Translations under genes and position numbers: made by a program
The notes under the pieces: generated by a model
The model's input: only the letters and a program-made list of their open reading frames with translations
Database searches by the model: none
What the model was told of the DNA's origin: nothing
In this document: positions 45,915 to 54,447 of the stretch, in pieces
How positions within the stretch are numbered: position 1 is the stretch's first letter
Layout: every line of letters begins with the position of its first letter
DNA from: Pararhodobacter sp. SW119
GTDB taxonomy: Bacteria; Pseudomonadota; Alphaproteobacteria; Rhodobacterales; Rhodobacteraceae
Assembly: GCF_017811755.1 (NCBI RefSeq)
Contig: NZ_JADDJF010000001.1
Location: 248,001 to 312,000, forward strand
DNA length: 64,000 bases
Reading direction: 5' to 3'

Positions 45915-45944
45915 TTGCGAAACTGCCTGCATGTATGTATACAA
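45915..45944 (+). promoter_or_regulatory. Promoter with embedded TGTATACA operator before the ThDP-enzyme gene
   Basis: TTGCGA at 45915-45920 and TATACA at 45938-45943 are separated by exactly 17 bp, a good sigma-70-type layout. The -10 box is the centre of the palindromic octamer TGTATACA (45936-45943, counting the T and G before it), the core shared with the sites near 42923 and 51031. A repressor bound there would block RNA polymerase directly. The ThDP-enzyme gene starts about 70 bp downstream. Confidence 0.6.
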
Positions 45945-46010
45945 CCACGGATACAGTTTTTTGCCACGGCTTTCCTGATCGGTTCGGGATAGCCGAGAGG
46001 AGGGTTCTTC

Positions 46011-47702
46011 TTGGAAAACAGGCTCAACGGCGCCGAAGCCATGGTGCGCATGCTGGAAGCGCATGGGGTGAAGCACATCTTCGGCTTGTGCGGCGACACG
46101 ACGCTTCCCTTTTACGATGCCATGCATCTGCTCGACCACGACATCGACCATATCCTGACCCGCGACGAACGTAGCGCCGCCTACATGGCGGATGGCTATT
46201 CGCGCGTGACCGGCCGGCCCGGGATTTGCGAGGGCCCGTCCGGCGGTGGGGCGACCTATATCCTGCCGGGCCTGATCGAGGCTTCCGAAAGTTCCTATGC
46301 GATGCTTGCCATCACCACCGACATCTCGGTCGGGACCTATGGGAAGTACCCGCTGACAGAGGTCGATCAGGAGGCGCTGATGCGCCCGCTGACTAAGTGG
46401 AACACGGTGATCCGGCACGCCGATCACATTCCGCGGATGGTGCGCGCCGCCTTCCGCGCGATGACCACCGGGCGGCCCGGCGCTGCGCATCTGGGCTTGC
46501 CCTATGACATCCAGTACCATCCGGTCGAACCCACCGACATCTGGGCCGACCCGAAGCTTGCCAGCTATCCGGCCTATCCGACCGGCCCGGACGCGGGCGC
46601 GATCGAGGCGGCGATCGATGCCATCCTGTCGGCCCGGAACCCGCTGATCGTCTGCGGCGGCGGCGTTGTCGTGGCGGGTGCCATGGACGAGCTCGAGCGT
46701 ATTGCCACGCGGCTCGACATCGCGGTGGCGACGTCGATTTCGGGGCAGGGGTCGCTGGCGGACGTTCACCCCAATTCGCTGGGCGTGGTGGGTTCGAACG
46801 GCGGCACCGATCAGACCTGGGAGCTGATGGAAGTGGCCGACCTGATCGTGTTCATGGGGTGCCGCGCCGGGTCGACCACGACCTCGCGCTGGGAGGCGCC
46901 GAGTGTCGGCACGCGGATCGTGCATTTCGACGTCGACCCGTTGGTGATCGGGGCCAACCTGCCGACGGAGGTCGGCGTGGTGGGCGACCTGCGGATGTCG
47001 CTGGAGATGGTGAACGCGGAACTCGACCGGCGGGGACAGGGGGGCGCCACCTTCGGGGGGGCGGCGGCCGTCGCGGACATCAAGCGCCGCAAGTTCGAGA
47101 TCTTCGACCGGATCGCGGCAGGGACGGAGCGGCCGATCCGACCGGAGCGCGTGATTTCGGACCTGATGAAGGTTCTGCCCCCCGATGCGACCGTGGTGTC
47201 CGATCCCGGGACGTCGTGCCCCTACTATTCGGCGTATTACAGCCAGCAACTCGCCGGGCGGTACTTCATCACCAACCGTGCGCATGGGGCGCTTGGCTAC
47301 GCGCTGGCGGCGTCGCTGGGCGCGTGGTACGGGCGGCCGGGCAGCAAGACGGTTGCGCTGATGGGCGACGGGTCCTTCGGGTTCACCGTGGGCGAGCTGG
47401 AAACGGTCTGTCGGTCGCGCGCGCCGATCACCTTCATCGTCTTCTCGAACTCCAGCTACGGCTGGATCAAGGCAAGCCAGATGGCCGACAAGGGGTCGCG
47501 CTATTACAACGTCGATTTCGACCGGGTCGATCAGGCGGCGGTCGCGGCGGCCTATGGCGTGAAATCCTGGCGGGTGGAGGACCCCGAGGCGCTGGAGGGC
47601 GTGCTGCGCGCGGCGGTGGCGCACGACGGCCCGACGCTGGTCGATATCGTCAGCCAGCCGCTGGAGGAGGCCAACGCGCCGGTGCGCCGCTGGATGGGCT
47701 GA
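46011..47702 (+). CDS. Acetolactate-synthase-like ThDP-dependent enzyme
   Basis: A 563-residue protein with the three-domain layout of acetolactate synthase/2-oxo-acid decarboxylases. The N-terminal PYR domain has the catalytic Glu in TRDERSAAYMADGYSR; a central domain binds or once bound FAD/nucleotide (NPLIVCGGGVVVAGAMDEL); the C-terminal PP domain has GDGSFGFTVGELETV followed by the Asn of the ThDP/Mg motif (FSNSSYG). It starts at TTG with GAGAGGAGGG upstream. No regulatory small subunit gene is present, so a catabolic decarboxylase or carboligase is more likely than branched-chain amino-acid synthesis. Its substrate in block A is unknown. Confidence 0.88.
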   Translation: MENRLNGAEAMVRMLEAHGVKHIFGLCGDTTLPFYDAMHLLDHDIDHILTRDERSAAYMADGYSRVTGRPGICEGPSGGGATYILPGLIEASESSYAMLAITTDISVGTYGKYPLTEVDQEALMRPLTKWNTVIRHADHIPRMVRAAFRAMTTGRPGAAHLGLPYDIQYHPVEPTDIWADPKLASYPAYPTGPDAGAIEAAIDAILSARNPLIVCGGGVVVAGAMDELERIATRLDIAVATSISGQGSLADVHPNSLGVVGSNGGTDQTWELMEVADLIVFMGCRAGSTTTSRWEAPSVGTRIVHFDVDPLVIGANLPTEVGVVGDLRMSLEMVNAELDRRGQGGATFGGAAAVADIKRRKFEIFDRIAAGTERPIRPERVISDLMKVLPPDATVVSDPGTSCPYYSAYYSQQLAGRYFITNRAHGALGYALAASLGAWYGRPGSKTVALMGDGSFGFTVGELETVCRSRAPITFIVFSNSSYGWIKASQMADKGSRYYNVDFDRVDQAAVAAAYGVKSWRVEDPEALEGVLRAAVAHDGPTLVDIVSQPLEEANAPVRRWMG

Positions 47703-47759
47703 GGCCGGGGCCGAGAGGGATCAGCCGGGGCTTTCCGCGCCGAAACGGTGAGGAATGGA

Positions 47760-47782
47760 GGGGTGTGCAAGTTGCACACCCC
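47760..47782. terminator. Inverted repeat between convergent operons
   Basis: GGGGTGTGCAA and its complement flank a single G, giving a 9-bp stem with a 5-base loop as RNA. It lies 57 bp after the ThDP-enzyme gene and 110 bp beyond the convergent tctA gene, the expected place for a two-way terminator. No T-run follows in either direction; a shorter AT-rich repeat (TAAAGAT ... ATCTTTA, 47807-47835) is further on. An operator is the alternative. Confidence 0.45.
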
Positions 47783-47892
47783 GATCAAGTCACTGAAAGA
47801 ACGGCATAAAGATTTTTCTGTTAACCTGATCTTTACCCGGATTCCAGGCGCATCGCGGTTTGTAGATCGCTCCCGCCGTCGGGTGGGCCGCC

Positions 47893-49380
47893 TCAGCCGA
47901 CCTTCGGCGCGCGGATCCGCAGGAAGTAGATGAACAGGAACATCATCGCGTAAAGCCCGAGGCTGATCGGGCTCTGGAAGAAGATCATCACGTCGCCCTG
48001 CGAGGTGATCAGCGCGCGGCGCATGTAAAGCTCCAGATACGGCCCGAGGATGAAGCCCATGAGCATCGGCACCAGCGGATAGGACATCAGCCGGAGCAGA
48101 TACGCGAAGATCCCGATCCCCAGCGCCACCCACATCTGAAAGACCGAAAAGGTGGAGGCATAGGTCCCCACCATGGCCACCATGGCGATGAAGGAATAGA
48201 GCACCGCGCGGTTCATCCGGGCCAGCCGGATGTAATAGGGCCCGAAGACCAGCACCGAGAGGAAGACGAAGACCGCCGCCACCATCAGCGCGGCAAACAT
48301 GGGCGCGATCGTCGCCATCTCGTTAGTCAGGAGGCCCGGTCCGGGCACCAGCCCGTGGATCAGAAGCACGCCGAAGATGATCGCCGTGACCGCGTCGCCC
48401 GGAATGCCGAGGGTCAGGAGCGGCACGACCGCGCCACCGCACATGGCGTTGTTGGCGGATTCTGCGGCCGAGAGCCCCTCGTGCGAGCCGTTGCCGTATT
48501 CCTCGCGTTTCTTCGACACACGCTTTGCCTCGGCATAGGCGACGAAGGACGCCATCGAGGCCCCGCCGCCGGGAAGCATGCCGATCAGCACGCCGATGAT
48601 CGAACTCTTGACGTAGGTCCACCAGCCGATCTCTCGGATGTCCGCCCATTTCGGCAGGAAGTCGCGGTGGCGCACCTTGAAATTCGGCGCATCGAGCGCG
48701 CCCCGGGGCGGGGAGCCGCCCTGCAGGAACAGCTCGCAGACGGCGAAGAGGCCGATGACCGCCGGCAGCAGCAGCACGCCCTCGATCAGGTTGTGACTGC
48801 CGAAATCGAAGCGGCCCTGCGCCACCATGTTGTCGAAGCCCACGGTCGAGATCATCAGGCCCAGGGTCACCGCGACGAGGCTTTTCCAGATCGAGCCCTT
48901 GGCGACGATGACCACGGTCACCACTGCCATGAAGACCAGCGCGAACTTGTCGGGGGTGCGAAAGAGAAGCGCGAACTGGCTCATCGGGATGGCGACGAAC
49001 ATCAGCACCAGCGCGCCGAGGACGCCGCCGATGGAGGACGCCAGCGCATCGAGGCTCAGCGCCTTCGCGCCTTCGCCGCGCTTGGTCAGCGGGTAGCCTT
49101 CCATCGTGGTGATGGCGCCGCCGGCCGCGCCGGGAATGTTGACGGTGATGCCCGTCACGCTGCCCGCGTAGATGCCGGACATGAAAATCGCCATGACCAT
49201 GACCAGCGCGTTGGTCAGCTCCATCGCGAAGGTGAAGGGCAACAGAAGCGCGATGGCCAGCGTCGCGGTCAGTCCGGGGATGGCCCCAAAGAGCAGCCCC
49301 ATAAGGAACCCGCCCACCAGGTAGAAAAAGGTCACCGGATCGGTGAGCGCGCCGAAGCCCTGAAGAATTTCCCCGGACAT
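47893..49380 (-). CDS. tctA: Tripartite tricarboxylate transporter, large permease TctA
   Basis: A 495-residue membrane protein with 11-12 helices. GLTATLAIALLLPFTFAMEL, GITVNIPGAAGGAITTMEGY and GGAVVPLLTLGIPGDAVTAI are the diagnostic TctA motifs. Its start overlaps the tctB stop. With TctB and the receptor TctC it forms a sodium- or proton-driven importer for carboxylates; the substrate is not fixed by sequence. Confidence 0.96.
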   Translation of the reverse strand: MSGEILQGFGALTDPVTFFYLVGGFLMGLLFGAIPGLTATLAIALLLPFTFAMELTNALVMVMAIFMSGIYAGSVTGITVNIPGAAGGAITTMEGYPLTKRGEGAKALSLDALASSIGGVLGALVLMFVAIPMSQFALLFRTPDKFALVFMAVVTVVIVAKGSIWKSLVAVTLGLMISTVGFDNMVAQGRFDFGSHNLIEGVLLLPAVIGLFAVCELFLQGGSPPRGALDAPNFKVRHRDFLPKWADIREIGWWTYVKSSIIGVLIGMLPGGGASMASFVAYAEAKRVSKKREEYGNGSHEGLSAAESANNAMCGGAVVPLLTLGIPGDAVTAIIFGVLLIHGLVPGPGLLTNEMATIAPMFAALMVAAVFVFLSVLVFGPYYIRLARMNRAVLYSFIAMVAMVGTYASTFSVFQMWVALGIGIFAYLLRLMSYPLVPMLMGFILGPYLELYMRRALITSQGDVMIFFQSPISLGLYAMMFLFIYFLRIRAPKVG

Positions 49381-49847
49381 CAGAACCGGCCCGCCGGCAG
49401 GAAAAGCTCGAACAGGTAGGCGAAGAAGAGCCAGCCCGACACGGTGATCCCGGCCGCGATCAGGGCCGAGGTCAGCACCGCGCGGACGCCGCCCAGGCGG
49501 TCCTGCTCGAACAGCCAGGCGACGGCGAAGGTGTAGCCCGCCGTCGCGATCCAGTAGCCAAGCGGCTCGAACGCCCAGACGAAGCCTGCGGTCAGCGCGA
49601 TCAGGGCCAGCGTGCGCAGCGCGAAGGTTCCGCCGACCTCGTCATCGGGGTCGGGGGTGCCGCGCAATTCCTGGACCAACACGCCGAGCGCGCCGATTGC
49701 GAGTACCACGACCAGGATCAGCGGCATGAAGGCCGGGCCGGGTTCGCCCCGCGCGAAGGGGAAGGTCAGCGACAAGGCCTGATGCAGATAGGCGGCATCG
49801 AGCGCGAGGATGAAAAGGGCGAAAATGACCTGGCGGTTGAGGGTCAC
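49380..49847 (-). CDS. tctB: Tripartite tricarboxylate transporter, small permease TctB
   Basis: A 155-residue protein with four membrane helices. FPFARGEPGPAFMPLILVVV is the typical TctB stretch after the first helix. It sits between tctC (100 bp) and tctA (4-bp overlap). Confidence 0.92.
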   Translation of the reverse strand: MTLNRQVIFALFILALDAAYLHQALSLTFPFARGEPGPAFMPLILVVVLAIGALGVLVQELRGTPDPDDEVGGTFALRTLALIALTAGFVWAFEPLGYWIATAGYTFAVAWLFEQDRLGGVRAVLTSALIAAGITVSGWLFFAYLFELFLPAGRF

Positions 49848-49947
49848 TGGCGGTTCTTCCCCTGGCTTCTTGATCTGCGAAGCGACCCGGCTGCTGCGGA
49901 CAACCGGGTCGCGATGGAACTTCGGGCAAGTGTCGCCGTGCGACGGA

Positions 49948-50934
49948 TCAGTCGCCGATAAGGCCTTCCTCGGTCAGCCGGTCAAGCATCTGCGTCGCGC
50001 GTTCCTGCATCCGTTCGACATATTCCTTCGCCGCCGGACCGTCCATCCAGTAGGCATTCATGCCGGTTTCTTCCGCGCGCTGCTGGAATTCGGGGTCGTC
50101 GAAGCCCGCCTTCATCGCGGTGATCAGCGTCTGCTGGATGTCCTCCGGCGTCTCGGCGGGAACCGCCAGAACCCGCATGCCGCCCCAGGCCACGTCATAG
50201 CCCAGTTCCTTGAAGGTCGGCACGTCGGGCAGGTTCGCGTCACGCTCCTCGCCCATGACGGCCAGCACGTTGACCTGGCCGGCTTCATGCGCGGTGGCCA
50301 CGGTGGCGTAGCTCAGGCTGCCGGCGTCGTTCTCGCCCGACAGCAGCGCCTCGCGCTGTTCGGCCGAGCCGTGGGGGAAGGGGATGTGATTGACCTCGAT
50401 CCCCAGTTGGTCCGCCATGTCGAGGGCGTGAAGATGCCAGATCCCGGCGATGCCCGAGTTCGACACCGTCACCTCGCCCGGCCGTTCCTCGGCGGCGGCG
50501 ATGAAGTCGTCCAGGGATTCCCATCCGGTGTCGGCATTGACGGCCAGCACCGTGGGATAGAGCGTCACCATGGCGAGGTAGCTGAGGTCGGCGGTATCGT
50601 AGCCCGGCACCAGGTCGCGGTAGGGAACGGTGATCATGCTGTCCCAGGTCAGGGTGCCGATGGTGTAGCCGTCGGGGCGCGCGCGCATCAGCCGCAGCAC
50701 GCCGACGCCCGACTGCGCGCCGGTGATGTTCTGCGTGCGGATGCCGACGCCCAGCGGCTCCTCGACATACTGCAGGAAGGTGCGCATGACGGAATCGGTG
50801 CCGCCGCCGGCGCTCCAGGGCATGATGTGGGTCAGGTCGCGGGCGGGAAAGTCCTGCGCCGCGGCGCCCACCGCGCCCGACGCCACAAGGGCGGCACCCG
50901 CCAGGGCGGTGCGAATGCTGTGTCCAAGGGTCAT
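49948..50934 (-). CDS. tctC: Tripartite tricarboxylate transporter receptor TctC (Bug family)
   Basis: A 328-residue periplasmic receptor with a signal peptide ending in GAAAQDF. Family pieces are LTHIMPWSAGGGTDSVMRTF, TGAQSGVGVLRLMRARPDGY (ligand-binding loop) and LPDVPTFKELGYDVAWGGMR. ATG 50934 follows AGAGAGG; the much longer in-frame sequence upstream crosses the promoter region. It begins the tctCBA operon, and a TGTATACA palindrome lies about 100 bp upstream. Confidence 0.94.
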   Translation of the reverse strand: MTLGHSIRTALAGAALVASGAVGAAAQDFPARDLTHIMPWSAGGGTDSVMRTFLQYVEEPLGVGIRTQNITGAQSGVGVLRLMRARPDGYTIGTLTWDSMITVPYRDLVPGYDTADLSYLAMVTLYPTVLAVNADTGWESLDDFIAAAEERPGEVTVSNSGIAGIWHLHALDMADQLGIEVNHIPFPHGSAEQREALLSGENDAGSLSYATVATAHEAGQVNVLAVMGEERDANLPDVPTFKELGYDVAWGGMRVLAVPAETPEDIQQTLITAMKAGFDDPEFQQRAEETGMNAYWMDGPAAKEYVERMQERATQMLDRLTEEGLIGD

Positions 50935-51030
50935 GGTCAACCTCTCTGTCAGTTGTGACGGGCACCAGACGCATCCTTGATGCGGCGCCCGTCGGGATCC
51001 ATTCTGTGCCGGTTTGAGCACGGGCTTGTT

Positions 51031-51050
51031 TGTATACATCATGCTATACA
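51031..51050. promoter_or_regulatory. TGTATACA operator candidate with a second half-site
   Basis: The palindrome TGTATACA (51031-51038) is followed by a second TATACA (51045-51050). It lies between the divergent tctC and VOC-protein genes, about 97 bp from one start and 84 bp from the other, in an AT-rich patch. It is the third copy of this octamer in promoter regions of block A. Confidence 0.58.
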
Positions 51051-51121
51051 TTAAAGAGTGCATTGCAACGGTTTTCGCGCCCTCTTGTCCGGGCCGCGCA
51101 GGGAAGTCAGGAACACGGGTC

Positions 51122-51994
51122 ATGAAATCAGCCAACCAACCCGCGGATCGCGAAGTCACCCTGGACCACAGCGGCCATTTCGTCGCCGATGCCGACGCCG
51201 CCCGGCGCGCGCTGGAGGAGCTTGGCTTCACCGTCACGCCGTTCTCGGCGCAGGTGCAGCCGGACCCCGAAACCGGGGCGGAACGCCTGACCGGGACCGG
51301 GAATGTCTGTGTCATGCTGCCGGCGGGGTATCTGGAGTTCCTGGTCCACACCGCCGACACGCCGATCGGACGGGAATTCAGCGCCGCGCTTGGCCGTCGC
51401 GCGGGCCTGCATCTCTGCGCCTTCGGGGTCGCGGATGCCGCTGCCCGCCACCGGGAACTGACGGAAGCGGGGGTCGAGATGCGCCCGCTCGTTCATTTCT
51501 CGCGCGCGGTGGAAACGGTCGTCGGGCATCGGACCGCCGCCTTCACCGTCGCGCGCATGGCGGCGGGATCCATGCCCGAAGGCCGCGTCCAGGTCCTGAC
51601 CCATCACGATGAGGCCGCCATGTGGCAGCCGCGCTGGACCCGGCACGCCAACGGCGCGCAGGCGCTTCAGGCGATCCTCGTCTCGGCGCCGGACCCGCAG
51701 GAGGCCGCCGCGCGTTTCGCCCGGCTGCTGGGCCGCGCGCCCGAGGAAACCGAGGCGGGACTGCGCATCGCGCTTGATCGCGGCGCGGTCGAGTTTCTGC
51801 CCGAGGACGCAGCAACCGAGCTGATCGGGCAGGCGGTGGACCCCGGGCGGTCCTGTTTCGTCGGGCTGCGCGTCACCGTGGCGGACCTGTCCTTCCTGCG
51901 CGCGCGGCCCGAGGCGAAAGCGGTCGGTGACACGCTCGTTCTGCCCTTCGCGCCGGCGCTGGGGCGCGGTGCCTGGCTGTTCCAGACAGCCTGA
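51122..51994 (+). CDS. VOC family (glyoxalase-like domain) protein
   Basis: A 290-residue protein with two vicinal-oxygen-chelate modules. The N-terminal part has a DHSGHFVADADAARRALEEL strand with the first possible metal His and GYLEFLVHTAD with a Glu; the second module has VQVLTHHDEAAMWQPRW, typical of the glyoxalase-like PF13468 type, and AVEFLPED. Such proteins bind a divalent metal and act as lyases, isomerases or ring-opening enzymes. ATG 51122 is preferred to earlier in-frame codons because these overlap the promoter region. It is divergent from tctCBA and shares its operator, so it probably acts on the same substrate route. Confidence 0.78.
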   Translation: MKSANQPADREVTLDHSGHFVADADAARRALEELGFTVTPFSAQVQPDPETGAERLTGTGNVCVMLPAGYLEFLVHTADTPIGREFSAALGRRAGLHLCAFGVADAAARHRELTEAGVEMRPLVHFSRAVETVVGHRTAAFTVARMAAGSMPEGRVQVLTHHDEAAMWQPRWTRHANGAQALQAILVSAPDPQEAAARFARLLGRAPEETEAGLRIALDRGAVEFLPEDAATELIGQAVDPGRSCFVGLRVTVADLSFLRARPEAKAVGDTLVLPFAPALGRGAWLFQTA

Positions 51995-52045
51995 TCGGGG
52001 AGGGACGGTAGCCGAACCGCCGCAATCCCCCTGACTGCGGCTGGA

Positions 52046-53305
52046 TCAGGCGAAGCGCGCCGGGCTGAACGGGGCAAGGTCGATCTCGGGTTCCTCGCCG
52101 GCGACAAGCTGCGCGTTCAACCGCCCCGTGCGCGCCGACGACACAAGCCCGACATGGCCATGCCCGAAGGACTGGACGACGCCCGAAAGCCTTGATGCCC
52201 TGCCGATCACCGGCAGTCCATCGGGCGTGCTGGGCCGGTGCCCCATCCAGACGCGCCCCTCGGCAGTGTCGAGGCCGGGAAAAACCTTGGCGAGATGCGT
52301 GCGCAGGACCTCGGCGCGGCGCCAGTTGGGGGCGGCGTCGAGGCCTGCGATCTCGACCTGTCCCGCGCAACGGACGCCGTGCTGCAGCCGGCTGATCACC
52401 ACCTTCCGGTCGCTGATCATGACGCCGGTCGTCGGGCCGGGCAGGTTGTCGCCGCCGGCGATGGTGACGTGATAGCCGCGCTCGCTTTCCAGCGGCACGC
52501 GGTCGCCGGCCTTGATCGCCAGCGCGCGGGAATGCGCACCCGCGGCGATCACCGCGGCGCTGCAGGCAATCTCGCCCTGCGTCGTCTCCACCGCGGTCAG
52601 CTTGCCGCCGCTTTCGCGAAACCCGGTGGCGCGGGCGATGATGCGCCGCGCGCCCAGCGTTTCGGCATGCGCAACCAGACCGGCGCAATAGGCGCCGGGG
52701 TCGCGGCACTGCCCGCCTTCGGGAACGTGGATGGCGAAGCGGTATTCCGGCGCAAGATCGGGCTGGCGGCGGGCCAGTTCCTCGCCCTCGACCTCCTCGA
52801 ACGCGATGCCGAGGTCGCGCCGGATGTCCCAGGCCATCGCATCAGCGGCATAGGCGGCGCGATCGGGGTAGACATGCATCAGCCCGCATTCCGCGTCGAT
52901 GAGGTGCGACAGGCCCGCGCGGGCGGCGATTTCGGCATGCAGCGCGGGGGCGCCGACCAGCAGCGCGCGCAGATGCGCGGCGATTGTCCTCAGCTTTGCC
53001 TCGGTCGAGGCCGAGGCAAGGTAGCGCCAGAGCCACGGCGCAACCCGTGGCAGATAGGTCGGACGCAGGCTCAGCGGTCCCAGCGGGTCCATCAGCCACC
53101 GCGGCACCTGCTTCCAGACGCCGGGCGCGGCGGGCGGCAGGACGGAATGCGACGAGAGCCACGCCGCGTTGCCGTAGCTGGCGGCCTGTTCGCCGCCCGG
53201 CGGATCGGGATCGACCAGCACCACGCCGAAGCCGCGATCGGCCAGCTGGACCGCGGTATGGGCGCCGATCAGCCCCGCCCCGATGACAACCACATCCGTT
53301 TTCAT
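52046..53305 (-). CDS. DadA-type FAD-dependent D-amino-acid dehydrogenase, copy 1
   Basis: A 419-residue flavoprotein of the DAO/DadA family that oxidises D-amino or N-methyl amino acids to oxo acids and passes electrons to the respiratory chain. It shows DVVVIGAGLIGAHTAVQLAD at the N-terminus, EQAASYGNAAWLSSHSVLPP, the ESERGYHVTIAG active-site region and the C-terminal GRVWMGHRPSTPDGLPVIGR with GHGHVGLVSS. I prefer ATG 53305 (11 nt from GGAAGG); ATG 53314 or GTG 53317 would add three or four residues. It is convergent with the VOC gene and opposite in strand to its paralogue at 56665. Confidence 0.9.
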   Translation of the reverse strand: MKTDVVVIGAGLIGAHTAVQLADRGFGVVLVDPDPPGGEQAASYGNAAWLSSHSVLPPAAPGVWKQVPRWLMDPLGPLSLRPTYLPRVAPWLWRYLASASTEAKLRTIAAHLRALLVGAPALHAEIAARAGLSHLIDAECGLMHVYPDRAAYAADAMAWDIRRDLGIAFEEVEGEELARRQPDLAPEYRFAIHVPEGGQCRDPGAYCAGLVAHAETLGARRIIARATGFRESGGKLTAVETTQGEIACSAAVIAAGAHSRALAIKAGDRVPLESERGYHVTIAGGDNLPGPTTGVMISDRKVVISRLQHGVRCAGQVEIAGLDAAPNWRRAEVLRTHLAKVFPGLDTAEGRVWMGHRPSTPDGLPVIGRASRLSGVVQSFGHGHVGLVSSARTGRLNAQLVAGEEPEIDLAPFSPARFA

Positions 53306-53398
53306 CGTGCCCATCACCTTCCGTCGTTCCTGTCGTTTTCCGTACCCGGCCGCCTGTGCCCAGGAATGTATGCAGAATTGTGGACCGGACGCAACGCG

Positions 53399-54298
53399 CT
53401 AGCGCCACATGCCGGTCAGCCACCGCAGGCGGACCCCGCCGACCGTCAGCAGAAGCGTCCCGCCCAGGATCACCGCGGCGCCGATCCAGGTGTTGATGCC
53501 GGCAACCTCGCCAAAGGCCACGAAGGCCAGCAGGGCCACCACCGGCAGGCGCAAAAAGTCGATCGGCGCCAGCCGAGAGGCCTCGGTCAGCGAAAACGCG
53601 CGGGTCAGCATCGCCATGTTCAGCGCCCCCAGCCCGCCCTGCAGGGCCAGCAGCGCCAGGATGTCCCAGCTCGGCGTTGCCCAGAAATAGAGCGCCGGCA
53701 ACACCGCCAGCGGCACCGTCACCACCAGGTTCCAGGCGACCAGCGTGCGGGTATCGTCGCGCCGCGACATCACCTTGAGCATCAGTTGCGACACCGCGAT
53801 CAGCGCCGCCCCGCCCAGCGCGAACAGCAGCGCCGGCGACGGATCGCCCTGTCCTGGCCGGATGATGATCAGCGCGCCGCAGAAGCCGGCGAGGATCGCG
53901 ATGATGCGCAAGAGGTCGAGCCGTTCGCGCAGCACCATCCAGGCGCCCAGCGTCAGGAACAGCGGCGCGGTGAACATGATCGCGGTGGCATCGGCCAGGT
54001 TGGCGCGCGCGAAGGCGGCATAGAACGCGACCAGCGCGCCCAGCTTGATCCCGGCCCGCACCACATGCGTCCAGCGATAACTCGACCGGGCCAGCCGCGG
54101 CAGCGAGACCATCCACGGCGCCACGAACAGAAGCCCGAAGGCGCTGCGGAAGAAGCCGATGGCGAAGGGATGCATGGTCTCGGACACAAGCCGGACCAGC
54201 ACCGCATCCAGCGCGTTCAGCGCCGCGGCCATGACGGCAAGGACGATCGCCAGCGCGGCGCCCGGTTCACCCGTCGAAAGACCTCGGAACCTGTTCAT
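53399..54298 (-). CDS. EamA/DMT-family transporter
   Basis: A 299-residue membrane protein with ten helices in two EamA repeats. FRSAFGLLFVAPWM, ARANLADATAIMFTAPLFLT and GFCGALIIIRPGQGD are typical of drug/metabolite exporters. Members often export amino acids or their derivatives, which would fit the neighbouring DadA and racemase genes, but the substrate is unknown. It is on the same strand as the DadA gene that follows. Confidence 0.9.
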   Translation of the reverse strand: MNRFRGLSTGEPGAALAIVLAVMAAALNALDAVLVRLVSETMHPFAIGFFRSAFGLLFVAPWMVSLPRLARSSYRWTHVVRAGIKLGALVAFYAAFARANLADATAIMFTAPLFLTLGAWMVLRERLDLLRIIAILAGFCGALIIIRPGQGDPSPALLFALGGAALIAVSQLMLKVMSRRDDTRTLVAWNLVVTVPLAVLPALYFWATPSWDILALLALQGGLGALNMAMLTRAFSLTEASRLAPIDFLRLPVVALLAFVAFGEVAGINTWIGAAVILGGTLLLTVGGVRLRWLTGMWR

Positions 54299-54447
54299 CG
54301 CACCCCACTTTCACGACTGTCGCCCCGCTGGACGCGGAAACTGAACCTCGGCACCCACCTGCCTTCCCCCTCAATGTAGAGGGCGCGGGACGGCGGCCCG
54401 GCCCCCTCCGCGCGGCTTTCGCTCCCCGCTGCCGGTCGTCGCCCGGT

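Noticed and set aside
45912-47624. A 570-codon minus-strand frame over the ThDP-enzyme gene
   Set aside because: Antisense to a gene with all ThDP motifs; no domain visible.
52238-54379. A 713-codon plus-strand frame over the DadA and EamA genes
   Set aside because: Its composition (Gln, Arg, His, Pro) is that of a shadow frame, and both minus-strand genes have intact motifs.
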